DNA of 64,000 nucleotides. Origin: Zanthoxylum bungeanum (taxonomy: Eukaryota > Streptophyta > Magnoliopsida > Sapindales > Rutaceae). The notes beneath the pieces were generated by a model. The model did no database searches and was not told where the DNA came from. It was given only the letters and a program-made list of their open reading frames with translations. The stretch spans positions 96,157 through 160,156 of the forward strand of contig SKCR01001819.1 in the NCBI GenBank assembly GCA_019454045.1, written 5' to 3'. A program made the position numbers and the translations under genes. This document shows, piece after piece, positions 35,427 to 46,975 of the stretch (within the stretch, counting starts at the first letter, position 1; each line of letters begins with the position of its first letter).

Positions 35427-37386
35427 TGTTGGACAGTTATGACCCATAGCGTCACTATTTGTACAGATCATGGTGTTGTTGTACAAATTAACTATGTGAC
35501 AAAGGAAAATGCACTCTTATCATTTGTGATTAGATCACAAAGATGTATAAATGATAGGAGGTCCTTATGATTAGTTCCTGGATTGACATGATATGAGACA
35601 GTATCAATCTACGAAGGTTTAATCATTAAATATCCCTAGTCAGAGTATTATCGAGGTTGGACATCGATAATGCGTAAAAGACTAGTTCTCATATATTTGG
35701 GTATAGGATACTCATGCAAGTGTAGTAGGAGGTTGTGGTTTACCGATGGTACGGGAACAGCTTCGCTCTGGATAGACCCCTCGAAATTCCATTGGTAGTA
35801 TGACTATGTGTCTATGGAAGTTCGAAATCAGGGTAGGTGTATTTGGTCTTAACCTGAGACTTGCACCGCTAATACTTGCGACAATCAATATACTTTGGTT
35901 TTAGGTCGTCCAGGGCTTTAACAGGTTCTGTGTACACCTCTGGTGGGTATATTGAGAATCGTAGTGTGTTGGATGTGATGTCAAGACGGAAGTATCACTC
36001 CAGTCAAAGTGGAGATGATGATCATGTAGGATACGGAACTGGTTCTCTTATGTACTGCAGTCATCGGGATAAAATGACTAGGTTATGTTTATCCGATTAT
36101 AGAGACAAGTTACCAGAGATCCGATATGTGCTTCGTACGGGGCAGACACAATTCCAGCCCCAGACCTTGCACGTGACATCCGATACTGGATCGAGATACG
36201 CAATACTACGTATACTACGCCTGATATAGATCACATATTCCTGTAAGGATATTTCTGGAGAATTGGGTAGGCATGGCGCTTTGCTAGAAGCCAACCTTGT
36301 CTTGTAAAGCGGTAAAACGTAGTACGAGGTACGTACGTGTTCAGATAGTCCAACGACCGGATTTACTGCCAACATATCCGGGGATCTCATGGGTCGCTTC
36401 CCGAAGATTCACTGATGACGTATGACTCTCACTTTATTAATCTGGGATTAATTAGATGAGAGAGAAAATCAATCTGGGATTAATTACGGAGATATTTTAT
36501 CTGGGATAAAATATTTAATTAAAGGGAGAATACGATTAATTTGGAATTAATCGATAAAATAATATATTCGATATATTTTACGAAATTAGATTTTGACGGG
36601 GAATTGAAATTAGATTTTAATTCGGGCGAACGAGTTAATTTAGAATTAATTTGTTAGCGATGTGAATAGTGATTTTGCTAGGCATAATTATTTAATTACG
36701 TCACAACGGAAAATTCATTAATTTGGAATTAACGAACTCGAGCCCGAGAGTGTTTGCGAGCTCATTCACATTTCGAATTCGAGTACGGCACGCAAGTCAC
36801 ATCAAGCGTCAAATCGCTAGTCAAATAAAGCGTCAAATCATTAGTCACTTTGAGTGATGTGACAACTTGTCACTTGATTGAGTGAGTGATGTGAATAGTT
36901 GATGTAGTGGTTGGCAAAACTTTAATGCCATTTGACTTTTTGAAAAAGAAAATGGTAAATGATTTTTGAAATTAATAAAGTGTATTAGATACACATTTGG
37001 CAACCAACCAACATATTCTCTCTTCTCTTTCTTCCTTCTGGTTTCACCAAAAATCACAATGAGAAGATGAGTGATTTTTGTGGCAAAAATCAAGAGTGCT
37101 AGCACACATTTGGAGACATACGAAGGTGATAGGGAACCGCACATGTGAGCATGGAATCGTCCACCGAAGCTTGGAGCTTATAGAGCACATTTGGAGGACC
37201 ATTGCCTAATTCTTGGAAGACCAAAAACAGTCCACTGTCGTGACATGCCTTGGAGGGAGCTTGAAGTTTTTGTTCTTCGACGCATCGCACAACCGATCAT
37301 TGTGAGTATTCCGCGACTTCCTTGAATGTATTCACATGTTGTTTCTATGCTTTAATCAATCCTCGGGACTTAGAGAATTCCCAACA
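35427..37386 (+). repeat. 3' LTR of Copia-A copy 2 (full length)
   Basis: 1960 bp from TGTTGGACAG to TTCCCAACA. It is the only complete Copia-A LTR here and the reference for the deletions in the other copies. No gene; the frames on both strands are short. Confidence 0.9.
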
Positions 37387-37683
37387 TACCAGTCTACCAC
37401 CCCGCGAATAAGGGATATACCGAGAACTTGAGCCATGAGACAAAAGAGAACTGAATAATCACCAGAAAAGAACCGGTAGAAGGAAATTATAAGCAGACCC
37501 AGGGGAAGACCAGAGACATTTTTAGGCAAATGACACCAAGGAGCACACGGAAGGCCTAACCCATCGGAATAGGAAATGCATTCATGCATACATGCATACA
37601 CGTCACATGCACGTAATTTTTTGTTTTTTTTTTGTTCGCAGCTTTTGAAGAAAAGGAAAAAAGCGACAAAGACAAACAGTTTC
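37387..37683 (+). other. Tat-A copy 2 3' UTR before the minisatellite
   Basis: Matches Tat-A copy 1 from the end of pol (11260-11110): GGCCTAACCC, CATGCATACATGCATACACG, and a T-run ending in TTCGCAG then CTTTTGAAGAAAAGG. It resumes the element after Copia-A copy 2. No gene. Confidence 0.7.
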
Positions 37684-38160
37684 GGGAATGAATCCGAGGG
37701 TTGAGGCCCACATTGTCAGCAGTATTGGGAATGAATCCCAGGGTCGAGGCCCAAATCATCAGCAGTATGGGGAATGAATCCCAGAGTCGAGGCCCACATT
37801 ATCAGCAGCATCGGGAATGAATCCCAGGGTCGAAGCCCATATTATCAGCAATTTCGGGAATGAATCCCAGGGTCGAGGCCCACATCATCAGTAGTATTGG
37901 GAATGAATCCCAGGGTCGAGGCCTACATTATCAGCAGCATCGAGAATGAATCTCAGGGTCGAGGCCCACATTATCAGCAGTTTCGGGAATGAATCCCAAG
38001 GTTGAGGCCCACATTATCAGCAGTTTTGGGAATAAATCCTAGGGTCCAGGCCCACATTATCAGTAATTTTGGGAATGAATCCCAGGGTCGAGGCCCACAT
38101 TATCAGCAGTTTCGGGAATGAATCCAAGGTTCGAGGCCCACATAATCAGTTTAATTCGGG
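37684..38160 (+). repeat. 43-bp minisatellite, Tat-A copy 2
   Basis: Eleven units at a 43-bp period: GGGAATGAATCCC followed by AGGGTCGAGGCCCA and CATTATCAGCAG. The unit is the counterpart (reverse orientation) of the 10450-11095 repeat. Confidence 0.9.
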
Positions 38161-40100
38161 AACACAGCCCAGGGAATAAAGCCCACATTCAGCACAGGTC
38201 GGGAACAAAACCCACTTGGTGGTTCGAGAACAAGACCCAGAGGTCAAAGTGCCTCGCCATCAACACAACTCAAATCGGAAACAAAGCCCAGGGAACAAAG
38301 CCCACATTCAGTACAGCTCGGGAACAAAGCCCACACTCAGCACAGCTCGGGAACAAAGCCTACACTCAGCACAGATTGGGAACAAAGCCCACATTCAGTA
38401 CAGCTCGGGAACAAAGCCCACACTCAGCACAGATCGGGAACAAAGCCCACATTCAGTAAAGCTCGGGAACAAAGCCCACACTCAGCACAGATCGGGAACA
38501 AAGCCCACATTCAGTACAGCTCGGGAACAAAGCCCACACTCAACACAGAACGGGAACAAAGCCCACATTCAGTATAGCTCAGGAACAAAGCCCATAGTCA
38601 ACACAATTCGGGAACAAAGCCCACTCTCTACAAAATTCGTGAACAAAGCCCACAGGTGGTTCGGGAACAAATCCCAGGTGTCAAAAGCACCTCGCCATCA
38701 CATTCAGCACAGTTCGGGAACAAAGCCCACTCTCTACACAGCTCGGGAACAAAGCCCACAGTCAGCTCAATTCGGGAACAAAGCCCACAGGTGGTTCGGG
38801 AACAAAGCCCATGGGTCAAAAGCACCTCGCCATCACATTGAACATTATTCGGGAACAAAGCCCACTCTCTGCACAAGTTCGGGAACAAAGCCCACTCTCT
38901 ACACAGTTCGGGAATAAAGCCCACAAGTGGTTCGGGAACAAAACCCAGGGGTCGAAAGCACCTCGCCATCATATTCAACACAATTCAGGGAACAAGACCC
39001 TCCACTCAATTCAGGGAACAAGACCCTCAACTCAATTCAGGGAACAAGACCCTCAACTCAATTCGGGAACAATACCCACAATTGAAATCGGGAACAAAAC
39101 CCACAACTCGATTCAGGGAACAAGACCCTCAACTCAATTCGGGAACAAGACCCACAATTCAAATCGGGAACAAAACCCACAACTCAATTCAGGGAACAAG
39201 ACCCTCAACTCAATTCGGGAACAAGACCCGTAACTCAATTTGGGAACAAGACCCACAATCGGGAACAAGACCCGCAATTCAATTTGGGAATAAGACCCAC
39301 AATCGGGTTCAAGACCCGCAATTCAATTTGGGAACAAGACCCACAATCGGGTTCAAGACCCGCAATTCAATTTGGGAACAATACCCACAATCGGGAACAA
39401 TACCCGTAATTCAATTTGGGAACAAGACCCACAATCGGGAACAAGACCTGCAATTCTATTTGGGAACAAGACCTGTAATCGGGAACAATACCTACAATTC
39501 AATTTGGGAACAAGACCAATAATCAGGAACAAGACCCGCAATTCAATATGGGAACAAGACCCACAATCGGGAACAAGACCCACAACTCAATTTGGGAACA
39601 AGACCCACAATCGGGAACAAGACCCGCAACTCAATTTGGGAGCAAGACCCACAATCGGGAACAAGACCCGCAGTTCAATTTGGGAACAAGACCCACAATC
39701 GGGAACAAGACCGGCAATTCAATTTGGGAACAAGACCCACAATCGGGAACAAGACCCGCAACTCAATTTGGGAACAAGGCCCACAATCTGGAACAAGACC
39801 CACAACTCAATTAGGGAACATGACCCTCAACTCACTTCGGGAACAAAACCCACTCGGTGGTTCGGGAACAAGACCCAGAGGTCGCAGCACCTCGCCATCA
39901 ATCTCAACTCAATTCATGGAACAAGACCATAATCTCAATTCGGGAACAAGACCCTCATCACAATTCGGGAAGAAGACCATCATCTCAACTCAGTAATGGT
40001 TCGGGAATGGACCACCTCATAGTAACGGTTCAGGAATGGGCCCCCTCAAGTAACGGTTCGGGAATGAACCACCTCACATCAGCTCAGTTCGGTAATGAAT
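38161..40100 (+). repeat. Derived minisatellite blocks (29-bp, then 44-bp = 25+19), Tat-A copy 2
   Basis: From 38160 the period drops to 29 bp (GGGAACAAAGCCCACA plus TTCAGTACAGCTC variants) to about 38990. Then units of GGGAACAAGACCC type follow, alternating 25 and 19 bp (44 together), to about 39830. Last come degenerate GGTTCGGGAATGGACCACCTC units. The GGGAA...CCC core is common to all blocks. Several overlapping frames (up to 233 codons) arise because the repeat rarely makes stops; they show no start context or known domain and shift frame from unit to unit. Confidence 0.85.
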
Positions 40101-40285
40101 CATAGAGATCACAACATCTTGCAGGGATAAACCTTAGGGGTCGCAGCACCTCATAACCAGATCAACTCAGCTTGAAACATCTCAGAACAACAGCAAGTCA
40201 GGTAGCAGCTGGCGAGCCAGGTTAGTAAAAATGCATGCATAACTTTGATAGGATTGTCACTGTCACACACTGCACAAGTCCCATC

Positions 40286-40299
40286 AAAGTGGGGGCGAC
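40286..40299 (+). other. Polypurine tract of Tat-A copy 2
   Basis: AAAGTGGGGGCGAC, preceded by CAAGTCCCATC as in Tat-A copy 1, directly before the 3' LTR. Confidence 0.85.
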
Positions 40300-42338
40300 A
40301 GTAGACACTGTATTTTTGCATGAAGCCCAATGATGAGCCTCGTATGGAGGCACTACCCGATAAGTCGCGGGAAACGGACTTCGGAAGGGAAAATTCAAAA
40401 ATCAATACCTTGCCAGATTTCATTCGTTTGCTTAGTCTCGGGATCTGCTCGATTGGTCTATGTTTTAACTGTTAGACTCGGCCCAAAAAAAACCCCTACA
40501 CACATCCAAAGCCCATTTCGCTCAAGCCCAATCCAAAAATAATTAAAATATTTAAAACACATGTCACAAATTAAATTAAATTAAATCTAATCAAATCAAA
40601 TAAATTAAATCAAATCCAATTAAAATGAAAACAAATCCCATTCCTAAATTAAATAAATCCTCTTCCTAATTTAAATAAATCACATGCCTAAATTAAAAAA
40701 ATCCATTTCCTAAACTAAATAATTCACCTACCTAAATTAAATGGATATTTTCCTTATCATACACTAATTAAAAGATATCCTATATAATTACAGAATATTT
40801 ATTTCCTACCCAAATAAGGACAACCATAACCCTCTCCTATAAAAAGACACACAAACCTGACTCTCTCTTGGCTCTGACCCACGGCACTCACAAGACCTTC
40901 ACCCTTCACGCTCAGACCTCAAACAAACCATTCACCCACGCTGCTCACAAACCGTCCACTGCCACGCCACCTCACTCACTCTTCACGCATCAACCACACT
41001 CAGCCCCATGTACGCACATCGCTTCACCAATTCAACGCATCACACAGCCTTCACAACTCACAGCCCTCAAACACACGCGCACTAACCGAACTCACACACA
41101 CAGCCCTCAAACACACGCACACTGACCGGACTCACACACACACAGCCCTCACACACACACAGCCACTCACAGCCCTCACGCACCAGCACACTAACCAAAC
41201 TCACACACGCACAGCCCTCACGCATCAACCACATTCAGCCCCTAGCACTCCAAACAGCATAAAAACACTCCAGAAAATACCCCAGTAATGACCGAAAATT
41301 AGCGCCTGAACTGCACTCTAAACCACCGAAAACAGTCCCTGAAATCTGCCCCTGAAACCACCGAAAACAGCCCCTGAAAAATAGCCCATTTTCACCGAAA
41401 ATAGTCCCTGAAAAACTGCACTTTTAAACCCACAAACCAGTCCAGAAAAACTGCACATCCACCGAATAAAACAGAGCAAAACAGCAGCCCAAACAGCGAG
41501 GCAACGAAGAAAAACAACGAACCAATAAATCGGAAAAGTTGCGGAGCACCAACCCTTCCGACAACCGCGTAGCGCACTTCCAAGAGACGACTTAAGAGGT
41601 TAGACCGAGGGCACCTTTTTATTTATTCCTGCTCTTTTTTGTTATTTATTAATATCTTTTTGCATGCATATTGTGAATTCATGTATGTTATGGCCATGGG
41701 ATGAATGAAATATGTGTTATCTCTTGCGGTATATAGGATGTAAACCTAGACGTAAATTCCGTAGTTGAATCTGGATGGACGGTAATGATGTCTATAATTA
41801 TGATACAACTCCACATACCACTTGAGAAACACACGTATTTCATGTCATCCAATTTTATGTTTATTTGTTGTTTATTAGAAATAATATGTTGAATATTTCC
41901 AAGCATGATTAGTTATTTCTTTCGCATTAGGAATTTAATCTATGTTTATGTTTAGATTGTTATTTATTTATATTTTCACGTTTGTTAATTCAATATGTTC
42001 ATGAGATTGTGTGTTTGCCATTATTCCGACTTATTTTTATGCATTCAAACTTAGATATAGGTTGTATGCGAACTTAGATGTAGGTTATTCTTGTGTAGAC
42101 TCGGTTATATTATTACATAAATCCGTTCATTACAAGTGGCATAAGTAAGGGACCATTCTGAACCTAACGGTTTGAGGTCTTCCCTTGCGAGGGGTGAGTG
42201 CGGCCTTAAATCATTATCCCAATTCACACTGGGTGGCGACTCCATTTTATTTCTCTGGTTTAGTTCCCCTGTGGGCTACTCCGTACTCCCGACTAGGCCA
42301 CGAGCCTGGAACAGCATCGCTGATTTCTGTGTCCTACA
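40300..42338 (+). repeat. 3' LTR of Tat-A copy 2
   Basis: 2039 bp, starting AGTAGACACTG (TG mutated to AG) and ending GTGTCCTACA. Full-length match to 22635-24708 with scattered substitutions and short indels. The CA-rich frames inside (40868-41125) are low complexity. Confidence 0.9.
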
Positions 42339-43214
42339 GTTTATAACATTCATTACTCTAGTTTAAATAGAGGAAGCATCTAAAAAAGGGATGGGATAAA
42401 AAAAACGTCCAAGATCCGAGTTATCAAGTCTGTATGGGTGTTTTAACACCTAGTGCCCTAAAACCAACTGGTTTGGGAGTCACTGACCCAAAGCTCGCTA
42501 CATGGATCAAAGATATTAGAAAAAATATATATATATCTGAAGTCTGAGTAATTAAGTACGCAAGGATATCTTAACACCTAGTACCCTAAAGCCAACTGGT
42601 TTGGGAGTCACTGGCCCAAAGCTCGATACATGGATGGATGATATTGTATATAAAAAAAATAAAAAATAAATAAATAAATTCAGAAAAAATCAGAAAAATA
42701 TTCCATTGCCTAAAAAAGATGTGAATTCTGATATAACTTTAGGACAAAAATATTATTCACTTCTCAATTACATTTGTGACTATTATGGGAAAAAATGAGT
42801 TGATTAATATTTTGTTGGCTATGTGTATAGAAAATGGTAAAAATAATCGGAGAAATCACTTATTCGGAAATTTAGAAAGAAAGAAAACAATTATTAACTT
42901 GGATAAGAAGTTTTACATGTTTAGTCATTAACTTGTTTATTCTCTTGCCTTTTTGCTTTTGTGCGCATTAGTTTTATTATCTTTTTGCTTTTGTGTGCAT
43001 TAGTTTTATATTAACGTTTGTGGGTATTGTTGCTGTAAGCCCTCACGAGACTACAACTCATCCACTAGGGACACCTAGGGGTTTAAAGGCTTGTTGCATA
43101 CGCTAAATGCAATCGTGATCCCTACGAAAGTGGCTTAGTTTAATTTTAAAGATATTTATGTTATTTTATCTTTTTGTTTTGCTCAAGGACTAGCAAAATG
43201 TTAGGTTTGGGGTG
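42339..43214 (+). other. Athila-A 3' UTR, right part, with polypurine tract
   Basis: Non-coding. An about 124-bp unit with ACCAACTGGTTTGGGAGTCA and CCCAAAGCTCG occurs twice (42430-42515, 42554-42645), and TTTTTGCTTTTGTGYGCATTAG is doubled near 42950-43005. The tract TTAGGTTTGGGGTG at 43201-43214 stands directly before the LTR. Confidence 0.75.
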
Positions 43215-43569
43215 TGATGAGTGGTAAATGTATCACTATTTCCCACTCATTTGACCTAATATTTTGTATAGTTTCTTGAGTTTTGTGAATATTTTGATGT
43301 GTTTTGTGTTATTTTGTAGATAAATAATGTTTCAGGACTCTCTGGAAGCAATTCAGGGCCAAAATAGTGAACAACAGACAAAAAAGGCAAAATCGTAATT
43401 TGGGCGTCGCGACCGCTAACATGCGCCTAATAAACGCATGAAAATGCACTTTGAAACATCATTTATTCTGGTTTATTGTTAAGTAATTAGCAATATATTT
43501 CATATTTTATTATATAATTTTTATTATTATATTAATTTTGATTATATTTATTATTTAAGTTAATTTAGT

Positions 43570-44307
43570 GATTCCTCTAAAGATCCGGGATGTCCTACCA
43601 TAACCTGCCACATTGGCACCCATGAGTTTGGTCAAGCATTATTAGATTTAGGTGCTAGTGTTAATCTTATGCCATATTCGATTTATGTGATGTTAGGGCT
43701 TGGCGAGATTAAACCTACATCGGTAGCTTTACAATTAGATTACCGATCCATTAGAACACCACGGGGAGTAGTCGAGGATGTCTTAGTCCAAATTGATAAA
43801 TTCTACTACCCTGTTGACTTCCTAATTTTAGACACCCAGTCTGTGGTTAACACTGAGTCCAAAATTCCGCTTATCTTAGGAAGACCTTTTCTTGCCACAG
43901 CTAATGCCCTTATCAATTGCAGGAACGGTCTAATGAAGCTATCATTTGGAAATATGACTCTAGAGGTGAACATTTTTCATGTTGAAAAACAACCACGGGA
44001 TGATGATGAGTGTCAAGGTACATACATGCTCGAAGCAGTCCTGCTAGAAACAGTTTCTTTACAACATAAATCAAATCCTCCTGAAGTGAAAGTGATCCCA
44101 AAGAATCGTAAAATGAGGAAAATGAGAGCTCGTGTTCAATTGAAGATGATACCTGGGAAATTAAAAAGGAGATTTGGTCACCTCTTAAATATGTGCAGCC
44201 AAGACTTTCAACCACCAGACCTTGGAGGATCAATGGATACACTGCCACAGCTAGACATAAATTCCCTCCCATGCCTTCTTCAGTACGCTAGATGGAAACC
44301 ACCATGA
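43570..44307 (+). pseudogene. Athila protease fragment (Athila-B)
   Basis: The frame is open from about 43570 (KDPGCPTITCHIG) although the first Met is at 43669. It has the retropepsin active site LLDLGASVNLMPYS, then RGVVEDVLVQIDKFYYPVDF and IPLILGRPFLATANALI, the standard Athila protease with its second conserved ILGRPFL motif. From about residue 110 after the Met the sequence is basic (KNRKMRKMRARVQLKM) and unlike Athila pol; the frame ends RWKPP. The enzyme would process Gag-Pol, but RT does not follow. Confidence 0.85.
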
Positions 44308-45470
44308 CAGCTTAAATGGTTACGTCTGGCTGAAGACGTTAAACTTAGCACTAGCAGGGAGGCAACTCTTGTATCTGCATTTTATTTTATTTTATTTTAT
44401 TTTATTTTATTTAGTTTTATATTATTGTATGCTAACTACATGTTTATTTTTTTCTATTTGCATGAGTGTTATGCAGGTTTTAGCACAACCTACACAGCCA
44501 CACAACTAAAGTCTCACCAGCAAGAACCTGATCAACTCTGCTCCTGGTAGTGTTATTCCTTAATCATTTTTCTTTATATTTATCTTACATTGAGGACAAT
44601 GCAAGTTTTAAGTGTGGGGGTGTATGCATGCGCATGATAATACCTGTCATACGTACATTTTATTAATAAAAACAAATTATTGTTTTGTTTGTTTTTATTC
44701 CTTGTTAGTTAAAGCATAAATCCAATGATGATATTGTTTGTTTTATGATGAAATCTTAGAAACGATAAGTCCTTTAATATACTTTTTTCTGATGCTTTGA
44801 GTATTTTATCTAGGTTAGACTCGTAAGCACTTAATTATGGGTTTCTAGCAGTGAAAGCCTGAGTAGTTAGCAAGGTGACTAGTTAAAGAAATTACATGTT
44901 GATGAATGACGTTTTCTTAGATGTCTATCCTGATTTGCTTGTGTTATGACATATGGTATGGTTGAAAATAAAAGAAAAGTCTCTGAAGAAAGAAAAAAAA
45001 CCACCTATAACCGATAGGCGTGAAGCTACCCATGAGCGAGTATTAGGACCACCATGAGGAGAAATGCTAGCTTAAATGGTAGGTATGTTGAGAAAAAAGA
45101 AAAGAAAAAAAGAAAGAAAATAAAATTTCAAAAAGAAGAAAATGAAAAGAGAGACTAAGGAAAAAGATAAATCATGTGATAGTGAGCACAGAAAAGCAAC
45201 TATAGAGCTTAATTGAGATATATAGGTTGGTTTGACCCATCGATCCCAATTTTTAAACGAAATCATTGAGTTGGCTTACCTAGGAATAAAGTTGTTAATG
45301 AACCTTTCCACATAAATACTATGAGTCTGGCTTAGATGACTTATTCAAAGACTTAGATTTGAGTTACGTTGAGTAATTTGAAAGTTCTCTGATTTCATTA
45401 CTAGGTATTGTTTGAGGACAAAATTATGTGTAACTATTGGGACTATTTAATTTTTGCTTTTGCATGGTTG
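44308..45470 (+). other. Athila-B 3' UTR
   Basis: Begins with the phrase GTCTGGCTGAAGACGTTAAA and GGGAGGCAACTC, which in Athila elements comes just after the integrase stop. A (TTTTA)n microsatellite lies at about 44378-44412. TTAAGTGTGGGGGTG is at 44612-44626. From 44690 it matches 25507-26245. No gene. Confidence 0.7.
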
Positions 45471-46583
45471 TGTGTTTTATCAAGAGGCGGCTGAACGTGA
45501 GCATTAGGGTTTATTTCACAAACTAACGTGAGTGGCTGCATGCTAACAAGAGAGAGAAGTGCGCTGGCAAGAGGATTAGGGTTTCATTGATTAAAAGGCA
45601 TGCAACGTGCGCAGAGAGAATAGAAGGCTTTTGTGTGAACATATATAAAATAAACCCTAGGAGAGAGACGGGGTGTGCATATTAAAGACAAACAACAAGA
45701 AAGAGAGAGACATTGCATAATATCAATAAAAGAGAGCAAGTCGAGAACTCCTGGGTATATAAACCGAAGCAGTCAGCCGCAAGCAGAGAGGAGCAAAGAA
45801 GAAATATGAGCGCGAGGCCGGGACATGGATCCGTGATGATTCAGAGTGATATTTCTCACCAATCCCAGGCTATTCTTATTTCTTTTATGGGGAACTAATC
45901 CCCTAGGCAAAGTTAGGGATGAACTCTTGTATTTGATTTCTATTATTTATGTTTTTAATTCCTAAAAGTACCTTTTAATCGTTTAATAAAATTGATGTTA
46001 TTGTTCTTTATTATCTTCCGATTATTTAGCCCAGAAATTATGTTTTGTCAAATCTCATATAGATCCAGTCATGCTTCTTCTATGTGTGGTTTGCGAATTT
46101 AATTGTGACTAGTAAAAGTTTTTTTACGTATTGGTCTTCTGCTGCAGTATTGCCTGAGGGTATATTGTCGACGTTAGATAACTCATAATGATGACTTTTG
46201 TGTGCTGTTAACATAGAGAAAATAATCATTAATTACCTTAGAATTTAACATCCGTAGAATTGAATATTTTCCAGTTGTTGGATTGGGATGTGAAACACTC
46301 AACTGAGTAGTAATAGGAATTAATAACTGAATATAGAAGTTTGATGCAAGAGGGATTCCCGACGCTTTACTGCTTTTCTCTGCCGTTATCCTTTATTATC
46401 TTTTCATTATTTGATTTATCTTTATTTTAATTATCAATATATTCGCTTTCTTTATTTTAGTTGTTGTTTAAGTTTTATTTGAGTAAATTAGTATTTGTAA
46501 CCATCTCTCTGAGGAATCGACACCCCAGCTATATTGTGATAACCGCAAGTTATTTTTGGGGGTAATCAGCGCCGAATCATGCT
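45471..46583 (+). other. LTR-like end of Athila-B with TATA box
   Basis: TATATAAA at 45756-45763 and GGGGAACTAATCCCCTA at 45889-45905 look like promoter and leader of an LTR. GAGGAATCGACACCCC near 46512 is a phrase common near the end of gypsy LTRs. The start of the LTR is not defined. No gene. Confidence 0.45.
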
Positions 46584-46589
46584 AAAATG

Positions 46590-46975
46590 CACCAGGACAC
46601 GTGTCAAAATCTAAGAAGTCTGCTAATATGCGCCTACCACGTGTCAACATCAGAATAGATCCGCTAACGTGCGCCGTGCCACGTGTCATCATCACATGCT
46701 ACCGACAATCGCCATCGCCATGTGTCGTCTACGTGTCGTCCATGTGTCAGCCACGTGGCGTCCATATCAATCACATGCTGAGTCAGCTTGCCACGTGTCA
46801 GCCACATCACCATCCACAAATCACATTGCGCCACGTGTCACCATCACATGCTGCCGAAAATCCACATCGCCACATCATCGCCACGTCAGCATAATTATTG
46901 AGTTAATCATTCAGCTTTGCCACATGTCACCATCTCCGTAATCAGCGTGCCACGTGGCGTAAATCAACGGCGTAT
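46590..46975 (+). promoter_or_regulatory. Cluster of ACGT/G-box motifs in the Athila-A LTR
   Basis: About ten copies of CACGTG or close variants (CCACGTGTCA, CCACGTGGC, TACGTGTC, CACATGTC) in under 400 bp, spaced 20-60 bp. CACGTG is the known site of plant bZIP and bHLH factors. The solo LTR at 31450-31640 (minus) has three related boxes. Confidence 0.6.

Larger units (their letters stand above)
26350..37386 (+). mobile_element. Copia-A copy 2: Ty1/copia LTR retrotransposon
   Basis: Complete from LTR to LTR. 5' LTR 26350-27669, PBS 27671, leader, gag knuckle at 32435, integrase/RT/RNase H relics to about 35400, polypurine tract 35414-35426, 3' LTR 35427-37386. The flanks GACCA (26345-26349) and TACCA (37387-37391) agree in four of five bases. 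It carries a 1.8-kb solo LTR of the Athila-A family (30081-31872). Coding parts are heavily decayed, as in copy 1. Confidence 0.9.
22635..42338 (+). mobile_element. Tat-A copy 2: Tat-lineage element with gag-pol replaced, host of Copia-A copy 2
   Basis: Plus strand: 5' LTR 22635-24708, PBS 24712, leader, first codons of gag (25409-25459), a block of Athila-like 3' UTR (about 25507-26349), Copia-A copy 2 (26350-37386), the element's own 3' UTR with a large minisatellite (37387-40285), polypurine tract and 3' LTR 40300-42338. No protease, RT, RNase H or integrase of its own remains, so it is a non-autonomous derivative. It lies in the 3' UTR of Athila-A with flanks GTTTG/GTTTA. Confidence 0.9.
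43450..46583 (+). mobile_element. Athila-B: deletion derivative nested in the Athila-A LTR
   Basis: Contains an Athila protease domain, directly followed by sequence normally found after integrase (44310-44360), then 3' UTR and an LTR-like part. RT, RNase H and integrase are missing. The 9-bp word AAAATGCAC occurs at both borders (43441-43449, 46584-46592); this could be a target duplication or chance, and exact borders are uncertain. Confidence 0.6.

Noticed and set aside
38161..38990. Regular 29-bp repeats that could suggest a CRISPR array
   Set aside because: The units are contiguous with no unique spacers, grade into 43- and 44-bp units, and lie in a plant retrotransposon 3' UTR.
38118..39996. 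Several frames of 110-230 codons with NKAHIQ/REQSP repeats
   Set aside because: Unit lengths of 29 and 44 bp are not multiples of three, so the peptide changes frame each unit; repeat artefact.
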